Made by a program: the position numbers and the translations under genes. Source: JAZMZS01 sp045580775 (GTDB taxonomy: Bacteria > Bacillota > Clostridia > Oscillospirales > CAG-272). Taken from it: DNA of 64,000 nt. The DNA lies in the NCBI GenBank assembly GCA_045580775.1, contig JAZNOK010000100.1:1-64000 (forward strand), read 5' to 3'. The notes beneath the pieces are model-generated. The model made no database searches. It worked only from the letters and a program-made list of their open reading frames with translations, and had not been told where the DNA came from. Positions 27,183 to 35,898 of the stretch are shown in pieces; position 1 is the stretch's first letter; every line of letters starts with the position of its first letter.

Positions 27183-29004
27183 CCCCAACCTTATTGGCGG
27201 AGGACGTTATACGCGAAGCGAGATAAGCGGTGACAGACGCGGCGGCACAGGTACACTCAAAACTTCAAAAAAGCGATTACTTTTGAGGCTGTGGGAGTAT
27301 CTTGGATACAACAGGATCCTTATTGCGGCGGCACTTTTGCTATCTGTGATATCCAATCTTTTGGCTCTATGGGGCCCAAAACTGTCCGGAGAGGCGATAG
27401 ATGCCATAGGTACGGAAGCGGGCATGGCTGATTTCGAGGCTGTTTTCAGAAATGTTGGCTTGATGTTGTTTTGCTATATCAGCTCGGCTGTGATATCCTA
27501 TGTTCTCTCCTGTGTTATGATCAGGCTTTCGCGTGATGTTGTGTACAGAATGCGAAGAGACATAATGCACGCTATGTCAAGGTATCCTGTTTCGTTTTTT
27601 GACAGATATCAGCCCGGAGATATCATTTCTATCGTCACATACGATGTAGACACTGTCAATCAGTCTCTGTCAAGCGATCTGGTGCAAATAGTTCAGAGTG
27701 TAATTACCGTCACGGTTTCGTTTGTAATGATGCTTACCATCGCACCGAGGCTTGTTGTGATATTTGCCTTTACCGTTCCGTTAACTTTTGTTTTCACAAA
27801 GTGGCTCACCGGAAGAGTAAGGCCGCTTTTTCGCCGCAGAAGTGCATGCCTTGGCGAGATGAACGGTTACGCAGAGCAGATGCTCTCCGGACAGAAAACA
27901 ACAAAGGCATACGGCGTCGAGGGGGAGGTCAACGCCGGTTTTGACGAGAAAAACGCAAAGGCTGTCAGTGCATATACAAAGGCAGAAGCATACGGAACGG
28001 TGACAGGTCCTGCTGTAAACTTTATCAACAATGCGAGTCTTGCTCTGGTCAGCGTGTTTGGCGGAGTAATGTTCATGAATGGCACTATCAGGCTCGGAGA
28101 TCTGTCGAGCTTTGTTCAGTATTCAAGAAAATTCTCAGGACCTATAAACGAGTTTGCTAATATTCTGGGTGAGCTTCAGTCGGCGTTTGCGGCAGCAGAG
28201 CGGGTGTTTATGCTCATTGACGCACAGCCTGAAGCTGATGATGCTCCTGGGTCGATCGAACTCGGCGAGGTCTCGGGAGATGTATGCTTTTCGGATGTGA
28301 GCTTTGGGTATGTACCTGAGAGAACTGTAATAAAGCATTTTGATCTGGATGCAAAGGCAGGGTCCCTTGTAGCCATAGTAGGTCCTACCGGAGCAGGAAA
28401 GACCACCCTGATCAATCTGCTCATGCGGTTTTACGATATAGAGCATGGCTCTATCACGGTGGATGGGTGTGACATCTACGGCATCAGGCGTGACTCACTG
28501 AGAAGGTTATATGCTATGGTGCTACAAGAGACATGGCTGTTCTCGGGCACTATTTATGAAAACATAGCATACGGCAATCCGTCAGCATCCCGAGATCAGG
28601 TCATAGAAGCGGCAAAGGCAGCAAAGATCCACAACTTTATAATTTCGCTGCCGGATGGGTATGACACACAGCTGACAGATAACGGTACAGGCATATCAAA
28701 GGGGCAAAAACAGCTGATCACAATAGCCAGAGCTATGCTGCTGGATTCTCCGATGCTTGTGCTGGACGAAGCTACCAGCAATGTGGATACGGCTACAGAA
28801 ATGCAGATCCAGCAGGCTATGAGAACTCTCATGGCAGGCAGGACCAGCTTTGTTATAGCACACAGACTCTCTACTGTCAGAGGTGCAGACAAGATAATAG
28901 TTATGCGTGACGGCGGTGTGTGCGAGTGCGGTACGCATGAGTCACTTATGGCGTCAGATGGCTTTTACAGGCAGCTGTACATGTCACAGTTTGAATCCTG
29001 CTGA
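27175..29004 (+). CDS. ABC exporter half-transporter, subunit 2
   Basis: 609 residues from ATG 27175, 8 nt after GGGAGG; it overlaps the end of subunit 1 by 8 bp, indicating coupling. A basic, Gly-rich N-terminal extension precedes the six-helix domain. The nucleotide-binding domain has Walker A GPTGAGKTTL, a non-canonical signature ISKGQKQLI (instead of LSGGQ) and an intact Walker B LVLDEATSNVD. The altered signature pairs with subunit 1's altered Walker B to give the degenerate site, matching known heterodimeric exporters. Confidence 0.94.
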   Translation: MANPNLIGGGRYTRSEISGDRRGGTGTLKTSKKRLLLRLWEYLGYNRILIAAALLLSVISNLLALWGPKLSGEAIDAIGTEAGMADFEAVFRNVGLMLFCYISSAVISYVLSCVMIRLSRDVVYRMRRDIMHAMSRYPVSFFDRYQPGDIISIVTYDVDTVNQSLSSDLVQIVQSVITVTVSFVMMLTIAPRLVVIFAFTVPLTFVFTKWLTGRVRPLFRRRSACLGEMNGYAEQMLSGQKTTKAYGVEGEVNAGFDEKNAKAVSAYTKAEAYGTVTGPAVNFINNASLALVSVFGGVMFMNGTIRLGDLSSFVQYSRKFSGPINEFANILGELQSAFAAAERVFMLIDAQPEADDAPGSIELGEVSGDVCFSDVSFGYVPERTVIKHFDLDAKAGSLVAIVGPTGAGKTTLINLLMRFYDIEHGSITVDGCDIYGIRRDSLRRLYAMVLQETWLFSGTIYENIAYGNPSASRDQVIEAAKAAKIHNFIISLPDGYDTQLTDNGTGISKGQKQLITIARAMLLDSPMLVLDEATSNVDTATEMQIQQAMRTLMAGRTSFVIAHRLSTVRGADKIIVMRDGGVCECGTHESLMASDGFYRQLYMSQFESC

Positions 29005-29096
29005 GCAGTTTCTTTTTGCACCGTCCTTTTGCATATCCGGATTTGTATTTATCAGAGTGATACGGATGGGACAAAAACGCAATTTTTTTACAAAGT

Positions 29097-29136
29097 AAAA
29101 AAGGGTGTGCCGTATGAGTGCGGCACACCCTTTTTT
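29097..29136. terminator. Bidirectional terminator
   Basis: A 16-bp perfect stem (arm AAAAAAGGGTGTGCCG) with an 8-nt loop and T6 tail, between the ABC exporter and the convergent mazF-type gene. Confidence 0.92.
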
Positions 29137-29154
29137 ATTGCTGCTGTCAGGAGA

Positions 29155-29586
29155 CTATCCAATGGTACGTCTGTCACTTTCAGCTGCATAAGCGGTCCTG
29201 AGTCTGTTGTCTCCTTCTGCCAGAACGCCAAGCCCGAAGCTGACGGAAATGGCGTTGTTTACGTCATTCATCGCGGCGTCGTCCAGATGCCCCATTTTCT
29301 CTTTGAGGCGTTTTTTATCTATTGTGCGTATCTGCTCCAGCAGTACCACAGAATCCTTTGCGAGTCCCACGTCCTTTGCATAAATGTCGATGTGGGTGGG
29401 GAGCTTGGTCTTTGAGAGCCTTGACGTGATAGCGGCGGCGATGACCGTGGGACTGTACTTATTGCCGACATCGTTCTGTACTATCAGAACAGGACGAAGT
29501 CCTCCCTGTTCGGAGCCGATCACGGGGCTCAGGTCAGCGTAGAATATATCGCCGCGTCTAATGCTGTTTATTTTTTCCTCGTACAT
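29155..29586 (-). CDS. MazF/PemK-type endoribonuclease toxin, no adjacent antitoxin
   Basis: 143 residues. N-terminal IRRGDIFYADLSPVIGSEQGGLRPVLIVQNDVGNKYSPTVIAAAITS is the core of MazF/EndoA (NdoA) ribosome-independent mRNA interferases. LPTHIDI and LLEQIRTIDKKRL complete the fold (about 115 residues), with a roughly 25-residue C-terminal extension beyond it. In Bacillus the antitoxin gene lies directly upstream; here the 420 bp upstream contain no convincing reading frame. The gene may be an orphan or be controlled by an antitoxin elsewhere. Its ribosome site is weak. Confidence 0.92.
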   Translation of the reverse strand: MYEEKINSIRRGDIFYADLSPVIGSEQGGLRPVLIVQNDVGNKYSPTVIAAAITSRLSKTKLPTHIDIYAKDVGLAKDSVVLLEQIRTIDKKRLKEKMGHLDDAAMNDVNNAISVSFGLGVLAEGDNRLRTAYAAESDRRTIG

Positions 29587-30009
29587 ATATGAAATCCCTC
29601 ACATACCGAAATTTAGGCATCCTTGCCCGACAATATTATTTTTGCCCGACAAAATATATTTCTAAACATGCCAAATACTTGAAATCAAAGCGTGAGGCTG
29701 ATAATCGACGGACAATTATCGACCTCGTTTTCAGTATATTCAGAATGCAAGTGAAATGACAGCAACCGAGACCGGCCATGATATCAGCCTATGCCAATAG
29801 ATAATTGCCTTCGGATATAATTGCGGTCTTTCTTTTCCTTTTTTTTTGCTCTATAGAAACAAACATCCCCGACAGACCGATCTGCCGGGGATGTTTGTTT
29901 ATTCTGTTGGAATTTCGTTTTTTGTTGTTGACATGTCTGCTAAATAAGGGGAAGTCAGCATAGCTGTAAGGACGTCTGCGGGTCTTTGCCGCTTTGTCGG
30001 TCTGAAATG
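29587..30009. other. Intergenic region, no gene seen; hairpin at 29857-29900
   Basis: No credible antitoxin or RNA gene found. The decamer TTGCCCGACA occurs twice within 20 bp (about 29623 and 29641). A strong hairpin with 19-bp arms (AAACAAACATCCCCG..) and a 6-nt loop at 29857-29900 probably terminates dapA-dapB transcription from the minus strand. Confidence 0.6.
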
Positions 30010-30765
30010 TCAGCCGAGCATATCTTCCATGTTATAAAAGCCTTTGCTTTTGCCGACAAGAAAAGCTGCTGCAGACAGGGCACCCTTGGCGAATACTTCG
30101 CGTGAAAATGCGGAATGGTGAATTCGTACCACTTCATCCTTACCTGCAAAGATGATCTCATGCTCGCCTACGATGCTGCCTCCGCGTACCGAATGTATAC
30201 CGATCTCGTTTTTCGTTCTTTCTCTGCGGTCAAGATGCCTGTCATAAATATATTCTGCGTTACCGTCGAGAGTTTCTTTTAGTGCATCTGCTATCATCAG
30301 AGCGGTGCCCGAGGGGGCATCCAGCTTCTTTGAATGGTGCTCCTCTATGATCTCAATATCAAATGAAGAACCGAGTACCGAAGCTGCCTTTTTTGCGAGG
30401 GCAATAGTGAGATTGATTCCTATGGACATGTTTCGTGAATAGAATACGGCAACGTCCTCGGCGGCTTTTTCTATGTATGAACACTCATCCTCGTTATGCC
30501 CTGTCGTGGCTATTACTGCGGGCAGGTTGTGTTCTTTTGCATAGTCGAGCACGGATGCTACGGCACTGTGGTGGGAAAAGTCGATTATTACGTCAGCTTT
30601 TTCCTTGATGTCGGAAAAAGAATTATACACGGGGTAGGGAAGAGTGTCAGATGTGCAAACATCAACGCCCGCCACGATCTCACAGTCCTCTGATGCAACG
30701 GTTGCTTGCGTGACTGCTTTCCCCATTCTTCCGCAAGCTCCGGATAGAATAATTCTGGTTTTCAT
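30010..30765 (-). CDS. dapB: 4-hydroxy-tetrahydrodipicolinate reductase
   Basis: 251 residues from the ATG that follows AAAGGTACAAGAT; a longer frame upstream overlaps dapA and is not needed. NAD(P)H-dependent step of lysine/diaminopimelate synthesis. Motifs: N-terminal GACGRMGKAV dinucleotide-binding loop, VIDFSHHSAV, ATTGHNE, and the catalytic EEHHSKKLDAPSGTA. It starts 22 bp after dapA, in a dapA-dapB operon under a lysine riboswitch. Confidence 0.97.
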   Translation of the reverse strand: MKTRIILSGACGRMGKAVTQATVASEDCEIVAGVDVCTSDTLPYPVYNSFSDIKEKADVIIDFSHHSAVASVLDYAKEHNLPAVIATTGHNEDECSYIEKAAEDVAVFYSRNMSIGINLTIALAKKAASVLGSSFDIEIIEEHHSKKLDAPSGTALMIADALKETLDGNAEYIYDRHLDRRERTKNEIGIHSVRGGSIVGEHEIIFAGKDEVVRIHHSAFSREVFAKGALSAAAFLVGKSKGFYNMEDMLG

Positions 30766-30787
30766 ATCTTGTACCTTTAAAAATGCT

Positions 30788-31675
30788 TTAAATAATTGCG
30801 TGAGCTCTGAGAACTGCCTCGAGAGCGGCACGGTTAGAATCCTCCATCTCGCACAGCGGGGATCTCATGTCAATGCCGCACCTGCCCATCAGGTGCATAG
30901 CTGTCTTGACCGGGATAGGATTGACCTCACAGAAAAGTTTGTTGATCAGATCAAGGTACTTTAGCTGCAGAGCCAAACTGCCCTTTGTATCTCCGTTCAT
31001 GTAAAGCTCACAGATGTCATGAGTTTCATCCGGAAGTACATTTGCAAGAACCGAGATTACTCCTTTTCCTCCGAGTGACATGATAGGTACTATCTGGTCA
31101 TCGTTTCCGCTGTAGATATCGAGCATATCTCCGCATTCAGCTGCGATCTCTGCGATGGCACTGAGATTTCCGGAGGCCTCTTTTGTAGCTACTATATTCT
31201 CGTGAAGTGCCAGCTCCTTGTATACGGACAGCGGAATGTTGCATCCTGTACGCGAGGGAACATTGTAGAGAATAGAGGGGATATTGACATTGTCTGCCAC
31301 GGTAGAGAAGTGCTTGATAAGGCCCTTTGGGGTTGCCTTGTTATAATAAGGAGTAACAAGAAGCAGTGCATCAGCCCCTACTGCCTCCGCTTCACGCGAG
31401 AGCCACAGTGAATAGTCAGTGTCGTTTGAGCCTGTGCCGGCGATTATCTTCTTTTTTCCCTGTACTCGCTCGCATGCATACTTGATGAGCTCAACATGCT
31501 CCTCATCGGTAAGAGTAGAAGCTTCTCCTGTAGTTCCGCAGATAACGAACGCATCCGTCTTCTTTTCAAGATGCCAGTCTATGAGTGCACCGAATGCATC
31601 ATAGTCTATGCCGTTTTCGTTAAATGGGGTGATGAGTGCGACAGCACTGCCTGTAAATACTGTTTGCTTTTTCAT
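30788..31675 (-). CDS. dapA: 4-hydroxy-tetrahydrodipicolinate synthase
   Basis: 295 residues. It condenses pyruvate with aspartate semialdehyde, committing flux to lysine and peptidoglycan diaminopimelate. Motifs: GTTGEASTLTDEEH, VTPYYNKATPKGLIKHF, the Tyr of YNVPSRTGCNI, and the Schiff-base Lys of VATKEASGN. Start after AAAGGAGTATTTCA. The upstream leader contains a lysine riboswitch and an intrinsic terminator, so expression should fall when lysine is plentiful. Confidence 0.97.
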   Translation of the reverse strand: MKKQTVFTGSAVALITPFNENGIDYDAFGALIDWHLEKKTDAFVICGTTGEASTLTDEEHVELIKYACERVQGKKKIIAGTGSNDTDYSLWLSREAEAVGADALLLVTPYYNKATPKGLIKHFSTVADNVNIPSILYNVPSRTGCNIPLSVYKELALHENIVATKEASGNLSAIAEIAAECGDMLDIYSGNDDQIVPIMSLGGKGVISVLANVLPDETHDICELYMNGDTKGSLALQLKYLDLINKLFCEVNPIPVKTAMHLMGRCGIDMRSPLCEMEDSNRAALEAVLRAHAII

Positions 31676-31697
31676 TGAAATACTCCTTTGAATTACG

Positions 31698-31726
31698 AAA
31701 AAATAACCGACGTCGTGTCGGTTATC
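31698..31726 (-). terminator. Riboswitch-controlled terminator before dapA
   Basis: Minus strand stem AACCGAC/GTCGGTT with an ACGAC loop, followed by T6, 22-50 bp upstream of the dapA start. This is the expression platform of the lysine riboswitch. Confidence 0.85.
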
Positions 31727-31773
31727 TGAAAAATAAGCACTATTCGATAATATGCCATAACACTTATAAATTC

Positions 31774-31947
31774 AGATAGCTCTCCACCATAGCGTCTTTT
31801 GCTCTGATGACAGTCGGACGGATGTTCTCGCGTCAAACCAGCGGCACGCTCCACTCACGTACTGCTTCGGCACTCATGCCTTTTGTCGGGTATACGGTAC
31901 TGTGGATACCTGCCCCCGAGGACTGATCAAAAAGTGCACCTCTATCA
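31774..31947 (-). promoter_or_regulatory. Lysine riboswitch (L box) controlling dapA-dapB
   Basis: On the minus strand the order of conserved elements matches the lysine aptamer: closing helix GATAG..CTATC, GAGGTGC at the 5' side, AAGGCATGAGTGCCGAAG, a CTGGTTTGACG segment, GACTGTCAT, and GGAGAGCTATC at the 3' side. About 174 nt long, it sits between a consensus promoter and a terminator ahead of dapA. Lysine binding is expected to favour termination. Confidence 0.92.
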
Positions 31948-31959
31948 ATTTGCGACTAT

Positions 31960-31988
31960 ATAATATCACATTGTTTAATATTTGTCAA
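31960..31988 (-). promoter_or_regulatory. Promoter of the lysine riboswitch-dapA-dapB unit
   Basis: Minus strand TTGACA, 17 bp, TATTAT; the start would lie about 6 nt before the aptamer. Confidence 0.85.
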
Positions 31989-32017
31989 TAGTAATTGGAA
32001 ATTCCCCGACAAGCAAA

Positions 32018-32041
32018 GAACGGCACCTGACAGTACCGTTC
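32018..32041 (-). terminator. Probable terminator of metG-tatD-radical SAM operon
   Basis: Minus strand hairpin GAACGGTAC/GTGCCGTTC with a 6-nt loop, followed by a short T-rich stretch. Confidence 0.5.
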
Positions 32042-32142
32042 TCTGTATCAATTCTTATCTATTGGCAAATTGCGTGCTTACATGTTTTCCTTTTGCTTTG
32101 TATATCTATCAATCAGAGTTGATAGACGGTGAAAAGTGGATC

Positions 32143-32751
32143 CTATGATATATATTCTCTGACTCTCAGCCTGACGCCTGCGTTGTCGGCGATCTTTTGA
32201 CATACCGATATATCATCCTCCGAGAGAAATCCCCGAACCACACTCAAAGCTACCTCGGGAACATATTTTGTGACATTGTGAGCAAAGTTAAGCATAGCTG
32301 TGTAAGCCTGCTCTCCGTATACTGAGTGGCATACGTCCTGATACTTTTGTGCATCGGCAGAGTTCAGACTGATGGATATAGAATCGACCAGCCCCTCAAA
32401 CATTGGTGCTGTGTCCCTTTCCCATATCAGATCTGACTGACCGTTTGTGTTGAGCCTGATCTTAATACCCGGTATGCTTGCTTTGACTTCTTTGCATACC
32501 CAAAGCATGTCAAAAAGGCGGCATGTCGGCTCACCGTAACCGCAGAACACAAGCTCAGAGTATGCTTTTTTTCCAAAAGCGTTTTTTATATCTTCGAGCA
32601 CTTGCTCACGCGTAGGCTCACTCTCAAGCCACAAAGGATCTGAGCCGTATGCTCCTTCTCCGTTGTTTCTGATGCAAAAGTCGCAGGCGTTTGTGCACTT
32701 GTTTGTAATATTGACATACAGTCCGTCTCCGACATTGTAGGTTATAGTCAT
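32143..32751 (-). CDS. TatD-linked radical SAM protein
   Basis: 202 residues. The start follows AGGAGCTTTGAG, one base after the tatD stop. The [4Fe-4S] radical SAM motif CTNACDFC (CxxxCxxC) lies near residue 18, with FCGYGEPTCR (the GGE-like motif) and LNTNGQSDLI later. This size and the TatD-adjacent position fit the uncharacterised TatD-linked radical SAM family. The reaction is unknown. It is the third gene of a metG-tatD-rSAM operon. Confidence 0.9.
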   Translation of the reverse strand: MTITYNVGDGLYVNITNKCTNACDFCIRNNGEGAYGSDPLWLESEPTREQVLEDIKNAFGKKAYSELVFCGYGEPTCRLFDMLWVCKEVKASIPGIKIRLNTNGQSDLIWERDTAPMFEGLVDSISISLNSADAQKYQDVCHSVYGEQAYTAMLNFAHNVTKYVPEVALSVVRGFLSEDDISVCQKIADNAGVRLRVREYIS

Positions 32752-32752
32752 C

Positions 32753-33565
32753 TCAAAGCTCCTTTTTGCCGACACCGAAAAAACGTTTTGCATTTTCGGT
32801 GGTTATGTCAGCCATTTCATCATGGCTCATACCGAATATTTGTGCGAGCATATCGCAGGTATGCGTGAGATACCCTGAGTGGTTCGTCTCTCCTCTGTGC
32901 GGTACAGGTGTAAGGTAGGGACAGTCTGTTTCTATCATGATACGGTCGAGCGGAATAGTCTCGGCGACCGATCGCAGGGTGGTTGCATTTTTGAACGTGA
33001 TAACACCTGTAAAAGAGATATAATAACCCAGTGCCATCATTTCGCGGGCACTTTCGGCACTTCCCGAATAGCTGTGAAGCACCCCTGTGACATCGGGGTG
33101 TTCCTTTAACATTTCGAGCGTAGGACCGTGTGCATCTCTATCGTGAATAACTACCGGTATACCGAGCTTTGCCGCTAATTTCATCTGGGCGTCAAACCAC
33201 TTTTTCTGACATTCTCTGTCTGTGTCGTCATAATGAAAATCATAGCCGATCTCGCCGAGAGCAATGCACTTTCCGTCACGCTTGCCCTCGAGAATTATCT
33301 GCTCGAGCTCTTGCAGAGCTGCGTCCATATCCTCGTACTTGTAGGTGTCGGTCGGATGCACGCCCGCCGCAAAATAAAGCCTGTCATACTTTTTTGACAT
33401 TTGCAATGCGGCACGCGAGGACTCTATATCCCACCCGATATTGTTTATTGCGTACAGTTCACCGTCAAACAAACGAGCAAGGAGGGCGGAAGTACCGCCC
33501 TCAAACTCATCGTCAAATCGGTGATTATTATAATGTGCGTGGGTATCATATAATTTGGCTGTCAT
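32753..33565 (-). CDS. tatD: TatD family metal-dependent hydrolase/DNase
   Basis: 270 residues. Metal-binding motifs of the TatD amidohydrolase fold: DTHAHYNN at the N-terminus, FAAGVHPTD, LGEIGYDFHYD, VVIHDRDAHG, VLHSYSGSAESA, and ETDCPYLTPVPHRGETNHS. Members are 3'-5' DNA exonucleases or deacylases. The start overlaps the metG stop (ATGA), a gene order common in Bacillota. Confidence 0.95.
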   Translation of the reverse strand: MTAKLYDTHAHYNNHRFDDEFEGGTSALLARLFDGELYAINNIGWDIESSRAALQMSKKYDRLYFAAGVHPTDTYKYEDMDAALQELEQIILEGKRDGKCIALGEIGYDFHYDDTDRECQKKWFDAQMKLAAKLGIPVVIHDRDAHGPTLEMLKEHPDVTGVLHSYSGSAESAREMMALGYYISFTGVITFKNATTLRSVAETIPLDRIMIETDCPYLTPVPHRGETNHSGYLTHTCDMLAQIFGMSHDEMADITTENAKRFFGVGKKEL

Positions 33566-35505
33566 CTTATTCTGTCTCCGAGAGGTGTCTGGTCGTCGAG
33601 GAATACCACTCTTATCTTGTCAGAGCCGGTGGCAAGTATCATGCCCTCCGAAAGCTCCCCGCACAAGGTAGCAGGGGCGAGATTGGATACAAGTGCCACT
33701 TTTTTTCCTACGAGAGACTCGGGTTCGTAGTCTTTTGCTATTCCCGAGAGCACTTGGCGTTTTTCATAGCCGAGATCAACCTGAAGCTTGAGAAGCTTTT
33801 TTGCCTTTTTCATCTTTTCCGCTGAAAGTATCTGAGCACAACGCAACTCTACTTTCATAAAGTCGTCTATCTTGATCTCTTCTTCGCAATCCTCAGGTTT
33901 CTGCTTTGCCTTTGCGGCTGCCATGCGAGCTTCAAGCTCCGCCTGGAGCTCCTCGAACATCTTCTTTTCATCAATACGTGAAAACAGAGTTCCGCAAGAC
34001 TGTGTAGCAGCGGCAGGTTCGAGAGCACCGAAGGACAACACAGAATCATAGTCACGGCATTTTGTGGATAGTGAGTCGAGTATTGTCTGAGCACTGGAAG
34101 GTATGAACGGCGTGAGAAGGACAGCCCCTATACGGATAGCTTCGAGCAGATTGTAGATTACTGTAGCGAGTCTGGGCTTGTCTTCCTCGTTTTTAGCGAG
34201 TGCCCAAGGCATAGTTTCATCTATATATTTGTTTGTTCTGCGGAGCATTGAGAAGATACGGTCGCTGGCGTCTGCGATGCGGTAGCTTTCCATCAGCTCG
34301 TATGAGTCGTGTACAGCCGACATGACCTCAGCTTTCAGCTCTCTGTCAAGCTCTGTTTCCTCTCCCGGGGCAGGAATCACTGAGTCAAAGTACTTTGCGT
34401 TCATTGCGATAGTACGGGAGACGAGATTGCCGAGGTTGTTTGCAAGATCGTTGTTATATCTGAGAATAACATTTTCGTATGAGACGCTTCCGTCACTTGC
34501 ATAAGGCATCTCGGAGAGTGCATAATGACGCACACCGTCAACAGTAAAGCGTGCGGCGAGCTCGTCTGCGTATATTACGTTGCCCTTTGACTTTGACATC
34601 TTGTCCGCACCAAAGTTGAACCAAGGATGGCCGAATACTTTCTTTGGCAGGGGAAGGTCGAGTGCCATGAGCATTATAGGCCAGTATATAGTGTGGAAAC
34701 GCAATATGTCCTTTCCGATGATGTGCACATCCGCAGGCCAGTATTTTTCAAACAGCTCGGGCTGTTTTTCGTTTGCGGGGTCGTATCCGAGAGCTGTAAT
34801 GTAGTTTGAAAGTGCGTCTATCCATACATAGACAACATGCTTGGGATCAAAGTCAACAGGAATCCCCCACTTGAATGAGGTTCTCGATACGCAAAGATCC
34901 TGCAGTCCTGCTTTGAGGAAGTTGTTGACCATTTCCTTCTTTCTTGACTCCGGCTCGATAAACTCTACGTGCTCGTCTATATATTTCATGAGCCTGTCTG
35001 CGTACTTTGACATACGGAAAAAGTATGCTTCCTCGGTTGCCTTTTGCACCGGTGCTCCGCAGTCGGGGCATTTGCCGTCCTCTACCTGAGTCTCGGTAAA
35101 GAACGACTCGCAGGGGGTGCAGTACCAGCCTTCGTAGCTTCCCTTGTATATATCTCCCTGCTCATAGAGTTTGTTGAAGATGTTTTTTACTGCCTTTTCG
35201 TGGTAGTCATCTGTCGTTCGAATGAATTTGTCATAGCTTGTATTCATCAAATCCCAGATGCCCTTTATCTCTGATGCGACACCGTCGACATAAGCCTGAG
35301 GCTCGATGCCTGCTTCGAGTGCACAGTTCTCGATCTTCTGTCCGTGCTCGTCGGTACCTGTGCAGAAATACACATCATATCCGACCTGCCTTTTGAAGCG
35401 TGCAATAGCATCCGTCATTATGACCTCGTAGGTGTTTCCGAAGTGGGGCTTTCTTGAAGCGTACGCTATTGCGGTAGTAATGTAGAATTTTCCTTTGTTT
35501 TCCAT
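33562..35505 (-). CDS. metG: Methionyl-tRNA synthetase
   Basis: 647 residues. Class I synthetase charging tRNA-Met. The HIGH-type motif is KPHFGNTYE at about residue 19; the Zn-knuckle region has CTPCESFF and CPDCGAP; the KMSKS motif is in GADKMSKSKGNV. The C-terminal ~110 residues (IDDFMKVELRCAQILSAEKMKKAKKLLKLQVDLG) are the dimerising tRNA-binding domain found in the long bacterial form. A small hairpin (CGGGTG/CACCCG) precedes the ribosome site GGAGGACAG. No complete T-box was found upstream. Confidence 0.97.
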   Translation of the reverse strand: MENKGKFYITTAIAYASRKPHFGNTYEVIMTDAIARFKRQVGYDVYFCTGTDEHGQKIENCALEAGIEPQAYVDGVASEIKGIWDLMNTSYDKFIRTTDDYHEKAVKNIFNKLYEQGDIYKGSYEGWYCTPCESFFTETQVEDGKCPDCGAPVQKATEEAYFFRMSKYADRLMKYIDEHVEFIEPESRKKEMVNNFLKAGLQDLCVSRTSFKWGIPVDFDPKHVVYVWIDALSNYITALGYDPANEKQPELFEKYWPADVHIIGKDILRFHTIYWPIMLMALDLPLPKKVFGHPWFNFGADKMSKSKGNVIYADELAARFTVDGVRHYALSEMPYASDGSVSYENVILRYNNDLANNLGNLVSRTIAMNAKYFDSVIPAPGEETELDRELKAEVMSAVHDSYELMESYRIADASDRIFSMLRRTNKYIDETMPWALAKNEEDKPRLATVIYNLLEAIRIGAVLLTPFIPSSAQTILDSLSTKCRDYDSVLSFGALEPAAATQSCGTLFSRIDEKKMFEELQAELEARMAAAKAKQKPEDCEEEIKIDDFMKVELRCAQILSAEKMKKAKKLLKLQVDLGYEKRQVLSGIAKDYEPESLVGKKVALVSNLAPATLCGELSEGMILATGSDKIRVVFLDDQTPLGDRIR

Positions 35506-35674
35506 GTCTGTCCTCCGTGCACGGGTGAAATGGCACCCGCGTCTTTGTTATATTTTTGCCCTGATGATGAGCATGTTTTTATTCTGTAGAAAAAGCATTT
35601 TTCGTCCGCACCGTATATCTCTTCCGATGATCAGTCAGGATAGGCTGAGGGCAGTGCGGATGCAGCCTGCTCAT

Positions 35675-35881
35675 TTATCTTCTTTTGTTGGTTTGTCCGA
35701 GCATATAGTCGATACTCTCGGAATAGATCTTTGACAGCTTGATCAGAGTCTGGGCGTTGATGGAGTTTACTCCGGTCTCATAAGAGCAGTAGGTGCGTCT
35801 GTCAACTCCGAGAAGCTCTGCTACCTGCTCTTGGGTGTAGCCTTTTTCGCGTCTCAGCTGTTTCAACCTTTCAAACACCAT
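35675..35881 (-). CDS. Small XRE-family transcriptional regulator
   Basis: 68 residues from the ATG 9 nt after GGAGG (an ATG two codons upstream has poor spacing). Nearly the whole protein is a Cro/C1 helix-turn-helix domain (LRREKGYTQEQVAELLGVDRRTYCSYETGVNSINAQTLIKLSKIYSESIDYMLG). It starts 17 bp after the DUF554 gene on the same strand and is probably cotranscribed with it. Target unknown. Confidence 0.9.
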   Translation of the reverse strand: MVFERLKQLRREKGYTQEQVAELLGVDRRTYCSYETGVNSINAQTLIKLSKIYSESIDYMLGQTNKRR

Positions 35882-35898
35882 ACACATCGACCTCCGTA

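Noticed and set aside
29617..29660. Direct repeat TTGCCCGACA twice upstream of mazF as an attachment site or CRISPR remnant
   Set aside because: Only two short copies 18 bp apart, no integrase, no spacers or cas genes; likely chance or a regulator site.
35506..35674. T-box leader for metG
   Set aside because: Only a small hairpin CGGGTG/CACCCG is present; the T-box bulge, specifier loop and terminator/antiterminator pair could not be found.
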